64,000 bases of DNA from positions 5,487,501 through 5,551,500 of the forward strand of contig NC_092020.1 of assembly GCF_042242105.1 (NCBI RefSeq), written 5' to 3'. This DNA is from Pempheris klunzingeri (taxonomy: Eukaryota; Chordata; Actinopteri; Acropomatiformes; Pempheridae). Numbering within the stretch: the stretch's first letter is position 1; each line of letters begins with the position of its first letter. The translations under genes and the position numbers were made by a program. Under the pieces are notes generated by a model. It worked only from the letters and a program-made list of their open reading frames with translations, ran no database searches and was not told the origin of the DNA. Shown here in pieces: positions 12,001 through 38,110 of the stretch.

Positions 12001-15000
12001 CACTTAAACATATTAATTAGTGTGGTATTAGCATCACACCTCTAATAACCTCCTGGATATGAACTGTGTGTTGCAGCTTGTAATCTTGTAGCTGTAAGCT
12101 GCAGAGTGTCCTTGTGTTACTTGTTAAGGACAGAGGCGTCTAACGCTGTACTATAGGGGTCAGCCTTGTCTAATTGAAATACAGAGAATGCCTAAGTAGA
12201 TTTACACTCTCTCACACACTCACACACACACACGTTGCACAGAACTCGTGTCACTGCTAGAGTGTGGTGTACATGTAGTAATGTATCGCTTGGAGGCCTT
12301 GGAGGAGAGATGTGTGTGAGGAGCTGATGACAGTGCTAACTGAGGCAAGATGAGGGGTCAGAAGTCAGTATTCTTCTCTTTGTCTCCGGGTACAGAAATA
12401 AAGAAGTGCTTGCTTAAAGCTTTGTTACAATCATTATCAAAAGCCTCGTTCATCCAGGAAAAAGTCTCCACATACCCTCCATGTGTTGTCTGTGTGTGTA
12501 AGGCATATCACAAAAGCCTTGTTTCACATTCAGTTACTTGCTGGTGTGCCACAACTGATCCCGTCCTGAGTAATCAGCTTTAATGTTCTGTGTTAATGCG
12601 CCTAATTTCATGTTTTCATCCACTAAAATAAAAATACAGATTCATGTGGTTTGTATGTATTTGTATTGATCCATAAATACTGTGAGTGATAACTCAAACT
12701 TGGGCTGCATCTAACTTTTTTTTTTTGTGTGTGATGCCGTCAAATTGCTTCCTTTGTCTGACGAACAGTGCAAACCCCAAAGGTGTCCCGATCGTTCTCA
12801 CATCAAGACAAGGAGCAAATTCTCACATTTGACAGGGCGAAATAAGGGAGTGATTGATAAAGGAGCGACTTAAATGACTGGTTGATTATCAACATAGCTG
12901 ACAATTAGTACTCTAATGATCAACTAATAAATAATCAGAGTTTTCAGGCCTAATTAAAATGATTGTTTAGAAAAAAAAAAGATTCATTCTACTTGTCTCA
13001 ACAGGTGAGACTGCTGCCACAGAAATGTGCAAAGCCATGTGGGCCTCAAATACCTGTCCATAGTTGTCGATGCCTGAGACGAGGCGGTTGAGGTTAAGCA
13101 GGTCAAAAGCTGTGCGGAGAGCATGACCTAATGTAGTCAGCCCAGATGCCTGCAGGTTCTTCAGCTCGCACATGAAGGTGGCATGGTTCTCCTTCCAGCC
13201 TGCCTGAAACACACACATGCACAGTGTGCTGAATGAATGCGCTGCACAGCCTGCAGATGTACAACACAGAGGCAGAGGAGGCCTCAAGTCCCACCGCATC
13301 GTGAAGAGCCACAAACCAAAATAGATCCATGCCCACAGATAATCATACTCTTGAAATTACAAAGAAAAACAGGACGAGTTTTGTCACAACCGCAAACACA
13401 TTCATGTCGAGCATATGACTGCCACCTTTGGTAAACGGTAAATCTTAAGATGTGACATCTCTCTGGTAATGGGCAGCGTGACATTATAGTAACCATAAAA
13501 TGAGATCAGGTTATGTCAAGCTCTGGAAATAGAAGATAATATTGTTGAAATGCAGGCCCACGTTTGATCTGGATGATGCTGCTTAAGAAAGAGTTTAATT
13601 TCACACATGACAAGCAAACCAAAATGACACTTCCCCACTGTAGCCTGTCCTCTGTCCTGACGGAGGTTTACTCCCACAGGAGAGGACGCGAGTGTGAAAC
13701 TGCCCTTGGACTTTTCTCCAGAGGGGAGAAAAGTCTGCTGCTGCTTCACACTTAATCTAAGGATGACCTGCGAGCTTACCACTTCCTTTATAAGGGGAGG
13801 GAGGGAGAGAGGCTAAAGACGCAGAGAGAGAGAGAGAGAGAGAGATAGAGATGAAGAGTAACAGAATAAAACTTGAAGCGTCAGTATCAACATGTATGCT
13901 TTGAATCGGGTCAGTGGGCCGACTTTTGGATTATCATGTGATATCATTCCAAAACCATGATTAGGGTGGAATTTCTAGGAAAGCTCAGACACTCAGACTT
14001 ACATGAATGACGTTAGATAAATATCACACAGCCATACAAGCGGTATCACTGAGCAGCTGGAAACTAAAGGTGGAAACTCACTCACATGGCTAGTCGAGAA
14101 GCATTAACCCAGACAGGGACCCGAGTGGAGGCCAGCAGAAACGTACGGCTTAGCTTGCACTCAATAATTCAGACTACAGAATATTTCTATTTTCTTTCCG
14201 CCCAACAGCCCTCTCTCTCCCTCAACATCAACAATTTATTGCCTCAGTAACTATGCAATCAGAGTAGCCCCATTCAGCACAACCTTGTCCTTTCATCATG
14301 ATCCTTGGTGCACAAAGCAGGCAGAAACAACTATGGAGAGGGCAAAGAGAGGAAGAGCAGGAGGAAGAGGGGTTGAGGACAAACTTTACAACAGGAGGAA
14401 AGGCTCCTCAGACAACAGCACCTGGATGACTTCATATGAAAAGGAGACTCAGACGATGGATTACTTAAGCTAAGATGCACAAGAATGCTTTTGTGGGATG
14501 CATGGAGCAACGATCTGGACTTGTGGTCCATTTGGAGGTCAATAAAGAGCCAGATAAAGCCTAGTACTTATTATGCTGCTGCAAAGCCTTAAAGATTTAC
14601 AATTAGCAAGACTAGCAAGATTAGCATTAGTTTATTGAAGAAAAACTAGTCAAATTCATCTGTGTTGCTGATATAGCTTAACAACATGGGATATCTGTAG
14701 GATTGAGTGCACACTAAATATACCGCAATAAAAGTTCTGTTTGAGAATCTATTTGAGGTAGTTTCCCCTAAAAGAAATAGCTCTCAGAAGTTTGGGTTAA
14801 ATGAGTAACATTATTCAAAAAGCACATCATTTTTATATCAGTTGACTTGATGGGGGTTAAGTAAAATAAGTATTTAATAAAAATGTATGTATGAATGTAA
14901 GTATGAATTATTAAAATATACTTTAATACATAAATCATAGCGAGTTAAATATTTCAATTGATAGTACGGACAAAACCAATATTCAGCTGATAAAATAAAA

Positions 15001-16678
15001 AGAATTGTAATCAACACTTAATTCAGATGAGTTCACCAGCTCTAGTTTTCTACTGACTTCCCCTAAATTCTCACTCCGAGCACACGTTTAATTATTCAAA
15101 ACATTTTCCATTTTCTCTGTTGCCTGTATGATAATTAGAAGTGCATCCCTAATGCCCAGGCATGTAAGATACAAGAGTATTATATTATACTCCATTACTA
15201 TACAGTTCAGTTACCATGAGATAGACGGTAGTGCTGCTTCTGTTGCGGTACCTTTTAAAAAGCTGCAGGTGGTGCAGCAAAGTACACTTGAACTGACCTT
15301 TCAGGAGAATTAGAAAAATCACAGATACGTATTTATCTAGTCACTAGAAGTGCCTTTTGACTTGACTTACACTATACTTTCTGTATGTATCTATTATCTA
15401 TAGACCTCACACTAGCAACTACTATTAAAGATGAAGTAATTTCTTTGCAGCTCTGGCATTTTCTGATTTTGTCATGAAGCAAAGCAAAAAATAAATATAA
15501 AATGAGACTTCACAAGGAAGGTAGGCTGTTCTATATCTCCCAGCATTCATGGGATGGGACAGGGTGAGTCCTCAGTATGTTGTGCTGAGAGCAGTAAAGT
15601 GTTTGTAGACAGAGTTAGGCAAGCCAAGAGATTTCTAATACAGACCAGCCACTGAAGCAGATCAGGGACTTCGGGGGTTCATGTGTGTACTAAGGATTGT
15701 ATTTTATTGGGCATGAAAAGCTCAGTGAGAGATGTGTGCCAGGTCATAAACCAAGTCAACAGATTAGTGGTGAGGATAGCTTTGCTGACATGAAACCCCT
15801 GAAATTATTGCAGTCATTCAGAGGTTGTACGTTTTGTTTTGCCAGTGTGGGTGGGCATGGAAACTAGAGGGTGTTTGTATGCTGGGCCATAATGCTGATA
15901 ATGTCGGTATGACAAATAATTATCATATGAATAATGATGATTTTCTTCTAGCGAACTCATAAAAATAAAAAAAAATCTCATGATGAAGAGGGCTTATCAA
16001 CTTTCAACCCAGATTGACCAATGGCAATGCGGGGATGATGCAAGGGGAGGAGTAGAGGATGATTGGCGGGCTTCTTGACCAATCTAGACATTGCACTTTC
16101 AAAAAAAGAGCGACGTCATAGGCGATAACAAATCTCTCCGCCTCCATCTCAACGCCCGAGACTTTTCTCAACACAAAAGCAAAATGTCCGCTGGATGGTC
16201 GGAGGCAGTGCAGCTCCGGGTCTGCGGGTATTTGGAGCAAAAAAATGCCGTTTTTCGCCACCGGGAAGCCGCCCAACACTGACTACAAACCAGAAGGACA
16301 ATAAAGTCTCACTGATAGAAAAATACGTTCGACTTGTCAAATGTAAAAATTGTATCAGTTGCTAATTACCTTCACTCCGTATGGTGGATCATCGAATGTA
16401 ACTAGCATGTACCTGTCGCCTCTACTAGCCGGGTCTCGGGCACGCAGCTGTCAAAAAAAGAAAACCAAAACAACATATATTAATTTCGACCAATCTTGCC
16501 CAAGGAACCCTAAGCTCTCCAAAGGTGCACACTTGCTGAAAAAAGTCGGGGTAAAATCATTCTTTACCTTCATAAAGACCTCAACCGCGCCTTTAGCAAT
16601 GTCCAGATACGTCGTACCCAAATAAGTGCGCTGATTCATAGAGGCGGACGTGTCTAACAGGAAAAGTAAAATAGGCAT
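6017..16678 (-). CDS. ints6l: Integrator complex subunit 6-like (DDX26B)
   Basis: Integrator is the nuclear complex that cleaves snRNA precursors and attenuates paused Pol II; INTS6/6L carries a von Willebrand A domain and helps recruit PP2A. Eighteen coding exons (minus strand, 5' to 3'): 16568-16678, 16370-16447, 13054-13203, 11703-11792, 11300-11483, 11034-11162, 10430-10593, 9870-10022, 9496-9628, 9006-9100, 8793-8903, 7924-8139, 7660-7786, 7394-7536, 7038-7269, 6548-6928, 6345-6438, 6017-6119. They sum to 2694 nt (897 aa), close to human INTS6/INTS6L. The N terminus MPILLFLLDTSASMNQR holds the DxSxS MIDAS motif; other landmarks are HATFMCELKNLQ, PWHSCHKLIYVRPNPKTG, DIPRRNLLDQLTRMRSNLL and the C-terminal KKRVLIQQLELAL helix. 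Exon 16 is an acidic, poorly conserved linker. I chose ints6l over ints6 on gene neighbours (mospd1, mmgt1), not on sequence. Confidence 0.95.
12728..12960 (+). repeat. Teleost interspersed repeat (copy 1)
   Basis: This intronic block (ints6l intron 3) reads 'tttgtctgacgaacagtgca', then 'ccccaaag', then a run of rgattgattatcaacatag words ending in 'aactaataaataatc'. It is the family also seen inverted at about 32900-33130. I recognise it as a very common fish repeat of unknown mobility class. No coding capacity. Confidence 0.65.
13204..16369 (-). other. Intron 2 of ints6l
   Basis: The largest intron of the gene (3.2 kb). It contains an (AG)n tract at 13823-13844 and otherwise AT-rich unique-looking DNA. 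I see no exon, RNA gene or recognisable transposon in it. Confidence 0.6.
13823..13844. repeat. (AG)n microsatellite
   Basis: About 11 AG units inside ints6l intron 2. Confidence 0.9.
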
Positions 16679-17010
16679 TTTAAATGTAAAGCCGCGGCTG
16701 TATGCTTTTCTAAAATAACTGTTATCCACATATGACCTATCGTGCGGCCAAACAGTTCACACATGTGTGTATATATTTGTTATAATAAGCCCCCCCTCCA
16801 GAAGAGGGCCGTTGCCTCTGCTCCCTCTCTATCTGCCTCTCTACAGCTCTGTCTCCGCTCGCGCTGTTCAACTTCTGCTCCTAACCGAATGGAACGCCCC
16901 GCTCCGTCCTCCGCCACGCCATTGGCTGAGCCCCGCTCCGCTGGCCACGCCCCCTCCATGATATATAATGGGGTCGGGATGGCTCGTGCATACAGTACAT
17001 CCGCTTACAC
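16679..17010 (-). promoter_or_regulatory. Promoter / 5' UTR region of ints6l
   Basis: Directly upstream of the ints6l start the sequence becomes GC-rich. On the minus strand it carries a CCAAT box (AGCCAATGG, about 16918-16926), GC-box-like GGGGGCGTGG (about 16943-16953) and a TATATA word near 16965. The transcription start is not determined. Confidence 0.5.
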
Positions 17011-18329
17011 TGTTCGTCACATGTGTGCGGAACAGGCACACACTCAGATGTGTGGTCTGTCCGTCTGCTGTGTGCAAGCACAGATCTGCCTGCCTGCAAG
17101 CAACCACACCGCTCATAGCTGTATAGATTATATTTATAGACCTGAAATTTCCTTTAATTTGTTGCCAATACACCCCCCCCCCCCATACACACACACACAC
17201 ACACTGTCTGTCTCTCTCTTTCCTGTCACTCTCATGCAGCGTTCATAGTGCCTCAAACGCTCCGTCCTTCCGACTTTACAACACAACACAACAAGAACAC
17301 GTGCAGTAAATAAAAATATTTCAGTCCGGCGTTGTTGAAGTCTGTGAAACAAGTGTCATAGCGACGGAATTTGCATTGTGTGCTGCAATGGCAGAATGAA
17401 GAGAAAAATGACTCTTGGATGGGCACTTTATGTTCTATCTCTATTCAAAAACCGAACATACACAAATGTGAATATTCAGTACATTTGAATATTGAATATA
17501 AATGTTCAAACATACTATGTCTATAGTATAATGGTGGAAAAGTCCTTTTCACGACCAAGCCTCTAAAAACATACAAATTACCGCCTGTCCTGCTTGTACT
17601 CTCATGCTTTTAATTCATCCGACAGCCCTTGAAGGCAGCATCGCCGTTATGTTAAATAGTATTCTTGATGTGTCCTTTAACATTTACTCAAAAACCTTAG
17701 CACGTTACTTACGTAGAACCCCACACTTTCATCAATCATAAGCTCAGACATTATATCAAAAGAGATGATAGAATAAATAAAATACCTCACAGATTCAAAG
17801 GTCAGTGGAAAGTCACAGTAGCCAAGCACAGTCCCTACCTGTAGCAATACGAAGACCTTATCTTTCCTGGACAGGTTCTTCTGTTTACAGTTCACTGCAT
17901 ATACTGCACAACTAAAGTATCTACAACTGCATTTTTTTTTTGCCTTTGCAACGACTGAAAAGCAGGTTGGATGGCCGATGAATATCGTTTGTCAGCATGA
18001 TGAAGTATAACAAATAGCTCCAATTCAACATCGACCTGACTGATTGAGGTTTTAATGCTTCTGTGCAAGGTGAAACTGGCCTGGTAAACAATGTTTTCCC
18101 TTCATGATCACCGTGGTGAAAATAAACTAAAATGCTGTATCTGAGCAAAAAAATTCTACTACTTGATATGATTTACAGGGTATGTCAATTTAATGTAGTT
18201 CATATCTCAAAGTATTTCGCAGATGTAGCTGAATCTGCGCGGTTTCCGGGCTTGTATGCGGTCAAATGTACATACTTTCCACAAGAAACGTTATGGAGTT
18301 GTTATAAACACACTCTAACATCTTTACGT
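17011..18329. other. Intergenic DNA between ints6l and mospd1
   Basis: Contains a C-run plus (AC)n tract at 17171-17205. The two genes are divergent here. No coding region is supported. Confidence 0.5.
17171..17205. repeat. C-run followed by (AC)n microsatellite
   Basis: About 12 C residues run into ATACACACAC. Confidence 0.9.
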
Positions 18330-18680
18330 CAGCTTTGTTGACGTCTTGCACGTACTCTCTCGCCATCCCAGCATGCACCGCGGGGTCTGCAGCATATTAT
18401 TGACAAAGAGAAAAAGGCTGGAGAGAAACAACAACAGGGTGGGATCTGGAGCTCAAACCCTGTTGGTAGCATTAACGTTACACGACCCCGTGTGCTGACA
18501 ACAAGGTACAGTCTCACCCTCACTTCTCCGTGACAGGAAACAACTGTGAGTTTTGTTGTGTGTAATGTCACTGCGTGTAACGTGAAGTGGCTATCGGCTA
18601 ACATATGGGCTTCTCCTAGTCGGCTAACGCTAGCCGTCGGTAACACTACCGAGCAGCGTTAGCATTGCACTGTAACGACG
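18330..18680 (+). promoter_or_regulatory. Probable promoter / 5' exon of mospd1
   Basis: A CpG-containing segment (gacgtcttgcacgt, ccgcggggtc) is followed by a possible 5' UTR exon with a donor-like AACAAG|gtacag at 18504/18505, then by GCTAACGCTAGCC/GCGTTAGC words at 18600-18665. The coding exon has its own acceptor at 19844, so a separate upstream non-coding exon is expected. Placement is inferred. Confidence 0.35.
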
Positions 18681-22060
<3,380 letters not shown>

Positions 22061-22076
22061 AGCGCTGCGAGCAGAG

Positions 22077-22101
22077 AGGAGGAGGAGGAGGAGGAGGAGG
22101 G
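22077..22101. repeat. (GGA)n microsatellite
   Basis: Eight GGA units in the mospd1 3' UTR, 17 bases after the stop. Confidence 0.9.
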
Positions 22102-22740
22102 AAAATGATCTAAAGATGAAGAGAGCATACTCACCACTGAGGCTCTGCCGCGCTTCAATGAGTACAGCTCACAGCCGGGGGACAACACGGCGGGGTACTT
22201 AGTGAAATCACCCCGCTCCCCGAAAAATACATTTTCGTATACTCGTTTTCAAATCCACATATTTGTGTTGACGCATAAACTGACACAATACTGAACTGAT
22301 GCAAACAGCAGAGACCTCCAGCGTGTAGGTCAAAGGTAGTGTGAGGGGAGCGCCCCCCCCTCCCAGCAGGGCCTGTGAAGAAACATGAGGCCACTCACAG
22401 TGTTGTCTGGCCTCATATTCCCTGTGTCTGTATTTCTATTGCCATCATCTAACAGCATATGGTTAACTTGAGTCTGAAGGAATCTACATGCAAACGTGAT
22501 ACATGTATATAAAGCCATTAAACTTTTGTTATGGTATTTACCTGTAACTGTCATTATATCGATGTTTTAAAGCGTTTTATTTTTAGTGTAGCCTGTGAGG
22601 ACTAAATGCAGTTGTTCGCATGTGTGGATACCTTATCAGAATGAGCTTTTATTTTTCCAGCAGTCAGATACTTTTATGTGTCACCAAAGGAAAGACGATG
22701 CTTTGTTCGCCGTACTATATCGATGCTCCATCAAACGTTT

Positions 22741-22746
22741 AATAAA
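22741..22746 (+). terminator. Polyadenylation signal of mospd1
   Basis: AATAAA about 680 bases after the stop. A GT-rich stretch follows. The facing pabir2 transcript ends some 350 bases further on. Confidence 0.6.
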
Positions 22747-23079
22747 GTCTCAATACAGCCGTCTGGTATGATGTTCATAGATGGAATCAGGTTGTTTTTT
22801 TATAACTTTTCAAGCTGGGTCAGGAGGGTGTGATGCACATAACAGGACAATAACGCCTCTGTTGGCTTTGTTATGATGGTTACTGAAAATAATCCCAGTG
22901 TCCCTCAGGGCTGCATGTTATGAGGTTTGACATCTAAAATCAGCATGTTTGCCACTGCCTGCATACCATTTAGGACTCACACCAGTAAAGGAGTTTAAGG
23001 GATGGCATTAGCCTACCACGGCTCTGGATGCTGTGTTAATGTTTTACATTAGCGTGTCTTCTGGGAATATTCAAAACAG

Positions 23080-23098
23080 CCACACACACACACACACA
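23080..23098. repeat. (CA)n microsatellite
   Basis: Nine CA units in the gap between the convergent 3' ends of mospd1 and pabir2. Confidence 0.9.
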
Positions 23099-23112
23099 TA
23101 ATAAAGAAATAA

Positions 23113-24761
23113 TTTATTTAGTCCTGATGTCCGCTACGATTGCAATCACAAAAGACACAAGCATAGGCAAGGTGTCAGCCAGCTTGGCAGATTACAGCCT
23201 CTCCATTACAGACACAGTATAGCGCAAGATTTCATGCCCTGAATGCTTCATAAAGATAATTAAGAAAAAAAATCTCCAAAAATATCTTGTTGACAGCAGG
23301 GCAAGCTGGCTGCTTCTTCCATTTTCTCGTTTGTATGAAGGAAAAACACATTCAGTAAATGAACTGCAACCACACTCTTCTTTAAATTAAAAAAGGGCAC
23401 ACCTCCATAAGACAACTTACAATCACTTCCTTTTGTACAAACACATAAAAGGCTGCAGAGCCACGAAGGGGTTCAGGCGTTACACAGGTGATACCGGCAC
23501 TGGAGCCATGACAGTTGAAAGCAAGTTTAGGTGCAAAAAGCTTTACCTCTTCTGTGATTACACGCAGGCTGAGACGTCACAGGCCTGAGCGTCCTGTGCA
23601 GAAAGCTATTTTAATAAATGGAACCACAGCAGAAACAGCAGTCTCTATGCTCACAATGTGAGGGTGCCATTTTGTTTTTGCTGCATGTGCCAGCAGTCAG
23701 TTAAGTTGGTGTGAACGACAACACAAATGGTTCACTTTTACTGGGGATAGAAACCTATCACCATACAATTTTTATAATCACTTCTTTTTTCTTTTACTAT
23801 AAATAAGAACATTTCGCCAGGAGAAAAACAGATAGTTTCCTACACTCTGTTTATCTACAAAAAATCCTGACAATAACTCAGGCAACAGAGGAGACTAGTG
23901 TTGAAAGCCCAACGACGACGACGGCCACCTTATTTCAGTCAAAATTAACCACAAGGTGCATTAATTGCTCATACTGGGCAATTAAATTTGCAGCAACTCA
24001 TGGAGGAAGGGAAAAAAAAAAAATCACCACAGTTCACAGCCTCCATCATAAAAATATTAAGAAAACATTAACTTCTCATACAGTATTACAGTAAGGAAAT
24101 CTCCATAGTTGTACCCCAGAAGTAGTTTGTTCCTTTACAAAGAAAACTTTTGCTGATGAAGACCTGTGCCCACATTCACCTCACAGCCAGTCACAAACTT
24201 AAAACTATGTACGACATTTGACCAGGTTAATATGTACATAATTACAAACAAAGCAGGAAAACAATAAGTTAAATCTTTTCTTACAAAATCTGCAGACTGT
24301 GTACATACAAAAAGGCCTGTGGACAGAAGTTTTCCAGCACAAAAACAGGGAAATGTACACATCCAATAGTCTGTGTTTGTCCAGTGCTCAACGTCTCTCT
24401 CCAGTGAGGGGAACTGGTAGGACAGATCTGAAGCAAAGTCACTTATTAACACAATATAACTATGAAAGCCAAGCACCATCCAAGATCCTCCAGTAGCAGC
24501 TGGTGCTCACAGTGTGTTCAGTCACTCCTAGTTTCACTATGCGTACCTGTTACACACATGCACAAACAAACTCATCCATGGCTTTCATTTCCTAAACTGA
24601 AACATATCTAGACCCTCCCAAGTGTAGCCAGAAGATCAGCCGCTCACAAACAAACCAAATGTAGCCGATGGTGAGGTGGAGGGTCTGAGAAGGAAACTTG
24701 TTCCCCGGAGAGAGGCTTCTTGGCGCCAGTCCTTTATAGTGTGTCTGCTGCCGTCCCACGC
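23113..24761 (-). other. 3' UTR of the PABIR gene, with polyadenylation signal at 23113-23118
   Basis: TTTATT at 23113-23118 reads AATAAA on the minus strand and is a plausible end of the transcript, giving a 1.65 kb 3' UTR. There is no coding exon or recognised repeat in it apart from short A/T runs. Confidence 0.5.
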
Positions 24762-29648
<4,887 letters not shown>

Positions 29649-30660
29649 TTTGCAAGCTAACGCTGCCTATCACCAATTCATGAACTTAAAATGGCTGACC
29701 AGCACAGTGGGGTTACATTGCTGCACTCCAAACTTTGCAAACTTTACATGATTTGAAGAAACATCACCGATGAGGCAACTGAGCTGAGACAAACTAGCTA
29801 ACGCAGTGTAACGCTAGTTAACCCGCAGCACCCTGCAAGGCCTTGTCGTCTGTTAAACTCCGGAGTTGAAGCAACTTAACGTTGTATATTAACCATAACA
29901 ACGCTATTTCTGTAATTTCTCACATCACAGCAATACGGTCAGCCATAACTGGCCTGTGCTAACGTTCACTGTAACGTTATGTCCAGTCACGAACCTTCCT
30001 GATGGATGGTTAGCATACCACGGCTACATACCGCACAATGCCCGGCAACTGTGAGCTACCGACCCGTTAGTCTACTGGTGCAGGGCAGTAGCAGGGACGA
30101 CTCAACCGCTACCAAGCTAACACTGCCTGTTAGCGCGTTAATTTGGCTTACGTTAGCCAAGCCGAGTAGCTGCTTACTTTGTGTGCAAAATAAATAGTCG
30201 CCTCAAGTCCAACGTAGGTGACGTTAATCTAGCGTGAAGTTAAGAGTTTCTCATGACGCGAGTATACATCCTAGCTAATGTAAGCTAGTGTTGCTACTTA
30301 ATGCTAGCTAGCCGAACCAGCCACAGTTAACTGCCCAGCTAGCTACCTAGCCTGCTAGGCTAACGAGCTAAGTTAGCATTGACGCTAATAGCTACAATGC
30401 CATGTCCAGAGAGAGGCCGGGTCACCATTTCTCTAAATGTTCCTGTCCATCAGCCTGCTAGCTGCTGCGGCTCACACAAACAAAGTAACCCGTGTCTGCT
30501 GTCAATAACACACGCTCTGCAATTTCGTTTTTGGTTTCTGCAGGGTACCGCCAAGAATGAACCAGATCCCAGATGATCACACGGGAGCTAGCTGCTAGCT
30601 TCAAACTTCACGCCCCTTTTAACGTTGGCAGACCCGTCCAATGAAATCGCTGTGTTTGAC
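29649..30660 (-). promoter_or_regulatory. 5' region and probable promoter of the PABIR gene, rich in GCTA/TAGC words
   Basis: The 1 kb upstream of the PABIR start has unusually many GCTAGC, GTTAGC, GCTAAC and related words (densest at 30210-30390). On the minus strand a possible non-coding first exon ends at a GGCG|gtaccc donor near 30546, with a CCAAT-like box (cattgga) near 30638-30644. The coding exon may also have an acceptor just upstream (ataggcag at about 29661). Confidence 0.4.
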
Positions 30661-31863
30661 CGGCATGCTCAGGCGGACTGTGGCGGACTGCATCCTCCTG
30701 GTTCCTGGATGGTAACTTACATGGACACAACTTACAATGTCAGTGGTCAAAATCTCATTTCTCCTCAGAGGGACAAATGTTGCAGCATCAGAAATGATTT
30801 TGTAGTTTTAACCTGCTTCTCCTGCTCTCTTTGACCGCCGGAGGCCCCACACAGATCAATATGGAGGCATGGTGTTGGCATATTTTCTGCTATCATGAGT
30901 TGTTCACAGCAGGCAGGCACTCCTCTGTTCCTCTTGTTGTACTGGCAGCAGATTACTCCATCTTGTTACATTAATCGGATTAAAATTTGGTGTTTTCATT
31001 AACGACATAAATGAATTAAATGAAATTAAAACCTGCAATCCTTTATTAAAGTTTTCTTGTTTGATTTGTTCTGAAAAAAAATGGCTTTCAGCAGGTATTT
31101 AATTCAGTCAAATGTGCAACCTTTTCTCAACTCTCACTTAATTGTGATGCAGTAGAAAACATGCCCTTTCCATGGCCATAATCACAGACCTCCTGCACAG
31201 ACACATGCTAAAAAATCACTACACAGTTTTTGGAGGAAGTCATTTATCTTATCTGCATCACCACTGGATTTCTCAGTATTTACACTACCGATTGTCCAGA
31301 AATTATCTTTAATGTCCCCAGTATTTGGTGTTCTGTTGTATGGAAAGCTCTGTAGTAGAATCCACTCGTCTCAGGAGGGGTGTGAACATTTAATGGCTCC
31401 CCTTGCAAAATTCAGCTAACATTGGATTACAGCGATGGCACCATTGAAAAAGAGCATTTTATAACGTAGAAATAAAAAAAAAAGTTCAATTATGTCTGAT
31501 TCATTGACAGGTAGATACAGATTAAGTATTTCAAACATAAAATTGAATAAGTTTCAGTCACTTGAATGTTTACACATTAATTTGTACATAATTTCCAGCA
31601 TAAAACAGGATCTGTCTTTTATGTTACACAGTGAAACTGGATACCTGAATGCTTTGTTAAGATTAAGATTTCAGTAACACTCATAAAAAAGAAGATATTT
31701 CATCTTCAGCGTACCCATGTGTTTAATTACGGACAGCAGCCAACATCTATGTTGCTTTTCTACAGAAAGTATGGGAGGAAAATCTTATCACACAGCACAT
31801 TATCATAGAGAAATGTTCTGTTCCAAAATTTACAAGCAAAAACTGTAACATCCTCTTTTAGAG

Positions 31864-31894
31864 TGCTCATCAAACAGCTATTGTTTGATGAGCA
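31864..31894. repeat. Perfect 13-bp inverted repeat with 5-base loop
   Basis: TGCTCATCAAACA, a GCTAT loop, then TGTTTGATGAGCA. The arms are exactly complementary. It could form a short stem in the hprt1 3' UTR/downstream region. No known function. Confidence 0.9.
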
Positions 31895-32152
31895 GAAGTA
31901 GAATTACAATAAAAGCAATATCTTATTAAATAGGAGGTTCTGAAATCTTATTAGAGCACAACAATTGTGATATTGTATTTCAAGCTAGCAGCTTTGCATA
32001 ACTTTAATTACTCCATTGCTTAAAAATAATGAATGATTGTGGGGGCATAGAAGCATTATACTAATTTCAGGTGAAGCTAGGAGTCATGCTGTGTAACACA
32101 GATGTGGTTCTGTCGAAGGCAATCGATTTTGTTTTTTAAAGTTGAATCTATC

Positions 32153-32177
32153 GTGTGTGTGTGTGTGTGTGTGTGTG
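32153..32177. repeat. (GT)n microsatellite
   Basis: About 12 GT units, just downstream of the hprt1 stop. Confidence 0.95.
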
Positions 32178-32346
32178 GTGGCTAAAACAGGCAATGCTAC
32201 TGTCAGGATGATCACTCCAACGTGTATCCTCAGGGACCCTGAGCAGGCTGAGTATTTTGTGACACAAATATGAAGTAATAAAATATAAAATGAACTGCAA
32301 AAGGAAAAGATATAACCATACATTAAAAATAGAAACGAACTGCTCC

Positions 32347-37845
<5,499 letters not shown>

Positions 37846-38110
37846 GTCCGTGTCGGTCCCTGCCGTTCTGTTTTGGGTGGTGTACCGTGGTCTCCAGGTA
37901 GAGAGGACGCTGACCTGTAGACCAGACTTGTTTTCGTGGACTCTTCACCCCTGTGACGGCACACGCATGGACGCGGCCTGCTCCGTTGCTTCAAGAGGCT
38001 GCTGAGTCTTTCCGGGCTGCGGCTCCGCTGTAGCTCCGCTGCTGTGTGTATGATGACGCAAGAGCGCTGCGGGCGAATCAGATGAGCGGGAACCAGCTAG
38101 CCCCGCCCCC
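37846..38110 (-). promoter_or_regulatory. Promoter / 5' UTR of hprt1
   Basis: GC- and CpG-rich. On the minus strand it has a GC box (GGGGGCGGGGC, about 38101-38111), and nearby is a TGACGC word (38053-38058) within 'atgatgacgcaagagcgc'. This fits a TATA-less housekeeping promoter, as known for HPRT. Confidence 0.55.

Larger units (their letters stand above)
30661..32346. other. Intergenic DNA and 3' UTR of hprt1
   Basis: This stretch lies between the hprt1 stop and the PABIR promoter. The hprt1 3' UTR occupies the right part. Possible minus-strand signals are ATTAAA at about 32003 and AATAAA at 31042-31047; the true end is unknown. It holds the (GT)n tract at 32153-32177 and a perfect hairpin at 31864-31894. 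In mammals the mir-424/503 cluster lies in the equivalent interval; I found no such seeds here. Confidence 0.4.

Noticed and set aside
18659-18680. A miR-25/92-like CATTGCAC word
   Set aside because: Only the seed matches; the following bases and a pairing arm do not.
30661-32346. Orthologue of the mammalian mir-424/503/542/450 cluster, expected between hprt1 and FAM122
   Set aside because: I searched for the AGCAGC, TTTTGCGATG and TGTGACAG seeds on both strands by eye and found none in a hairpin context.
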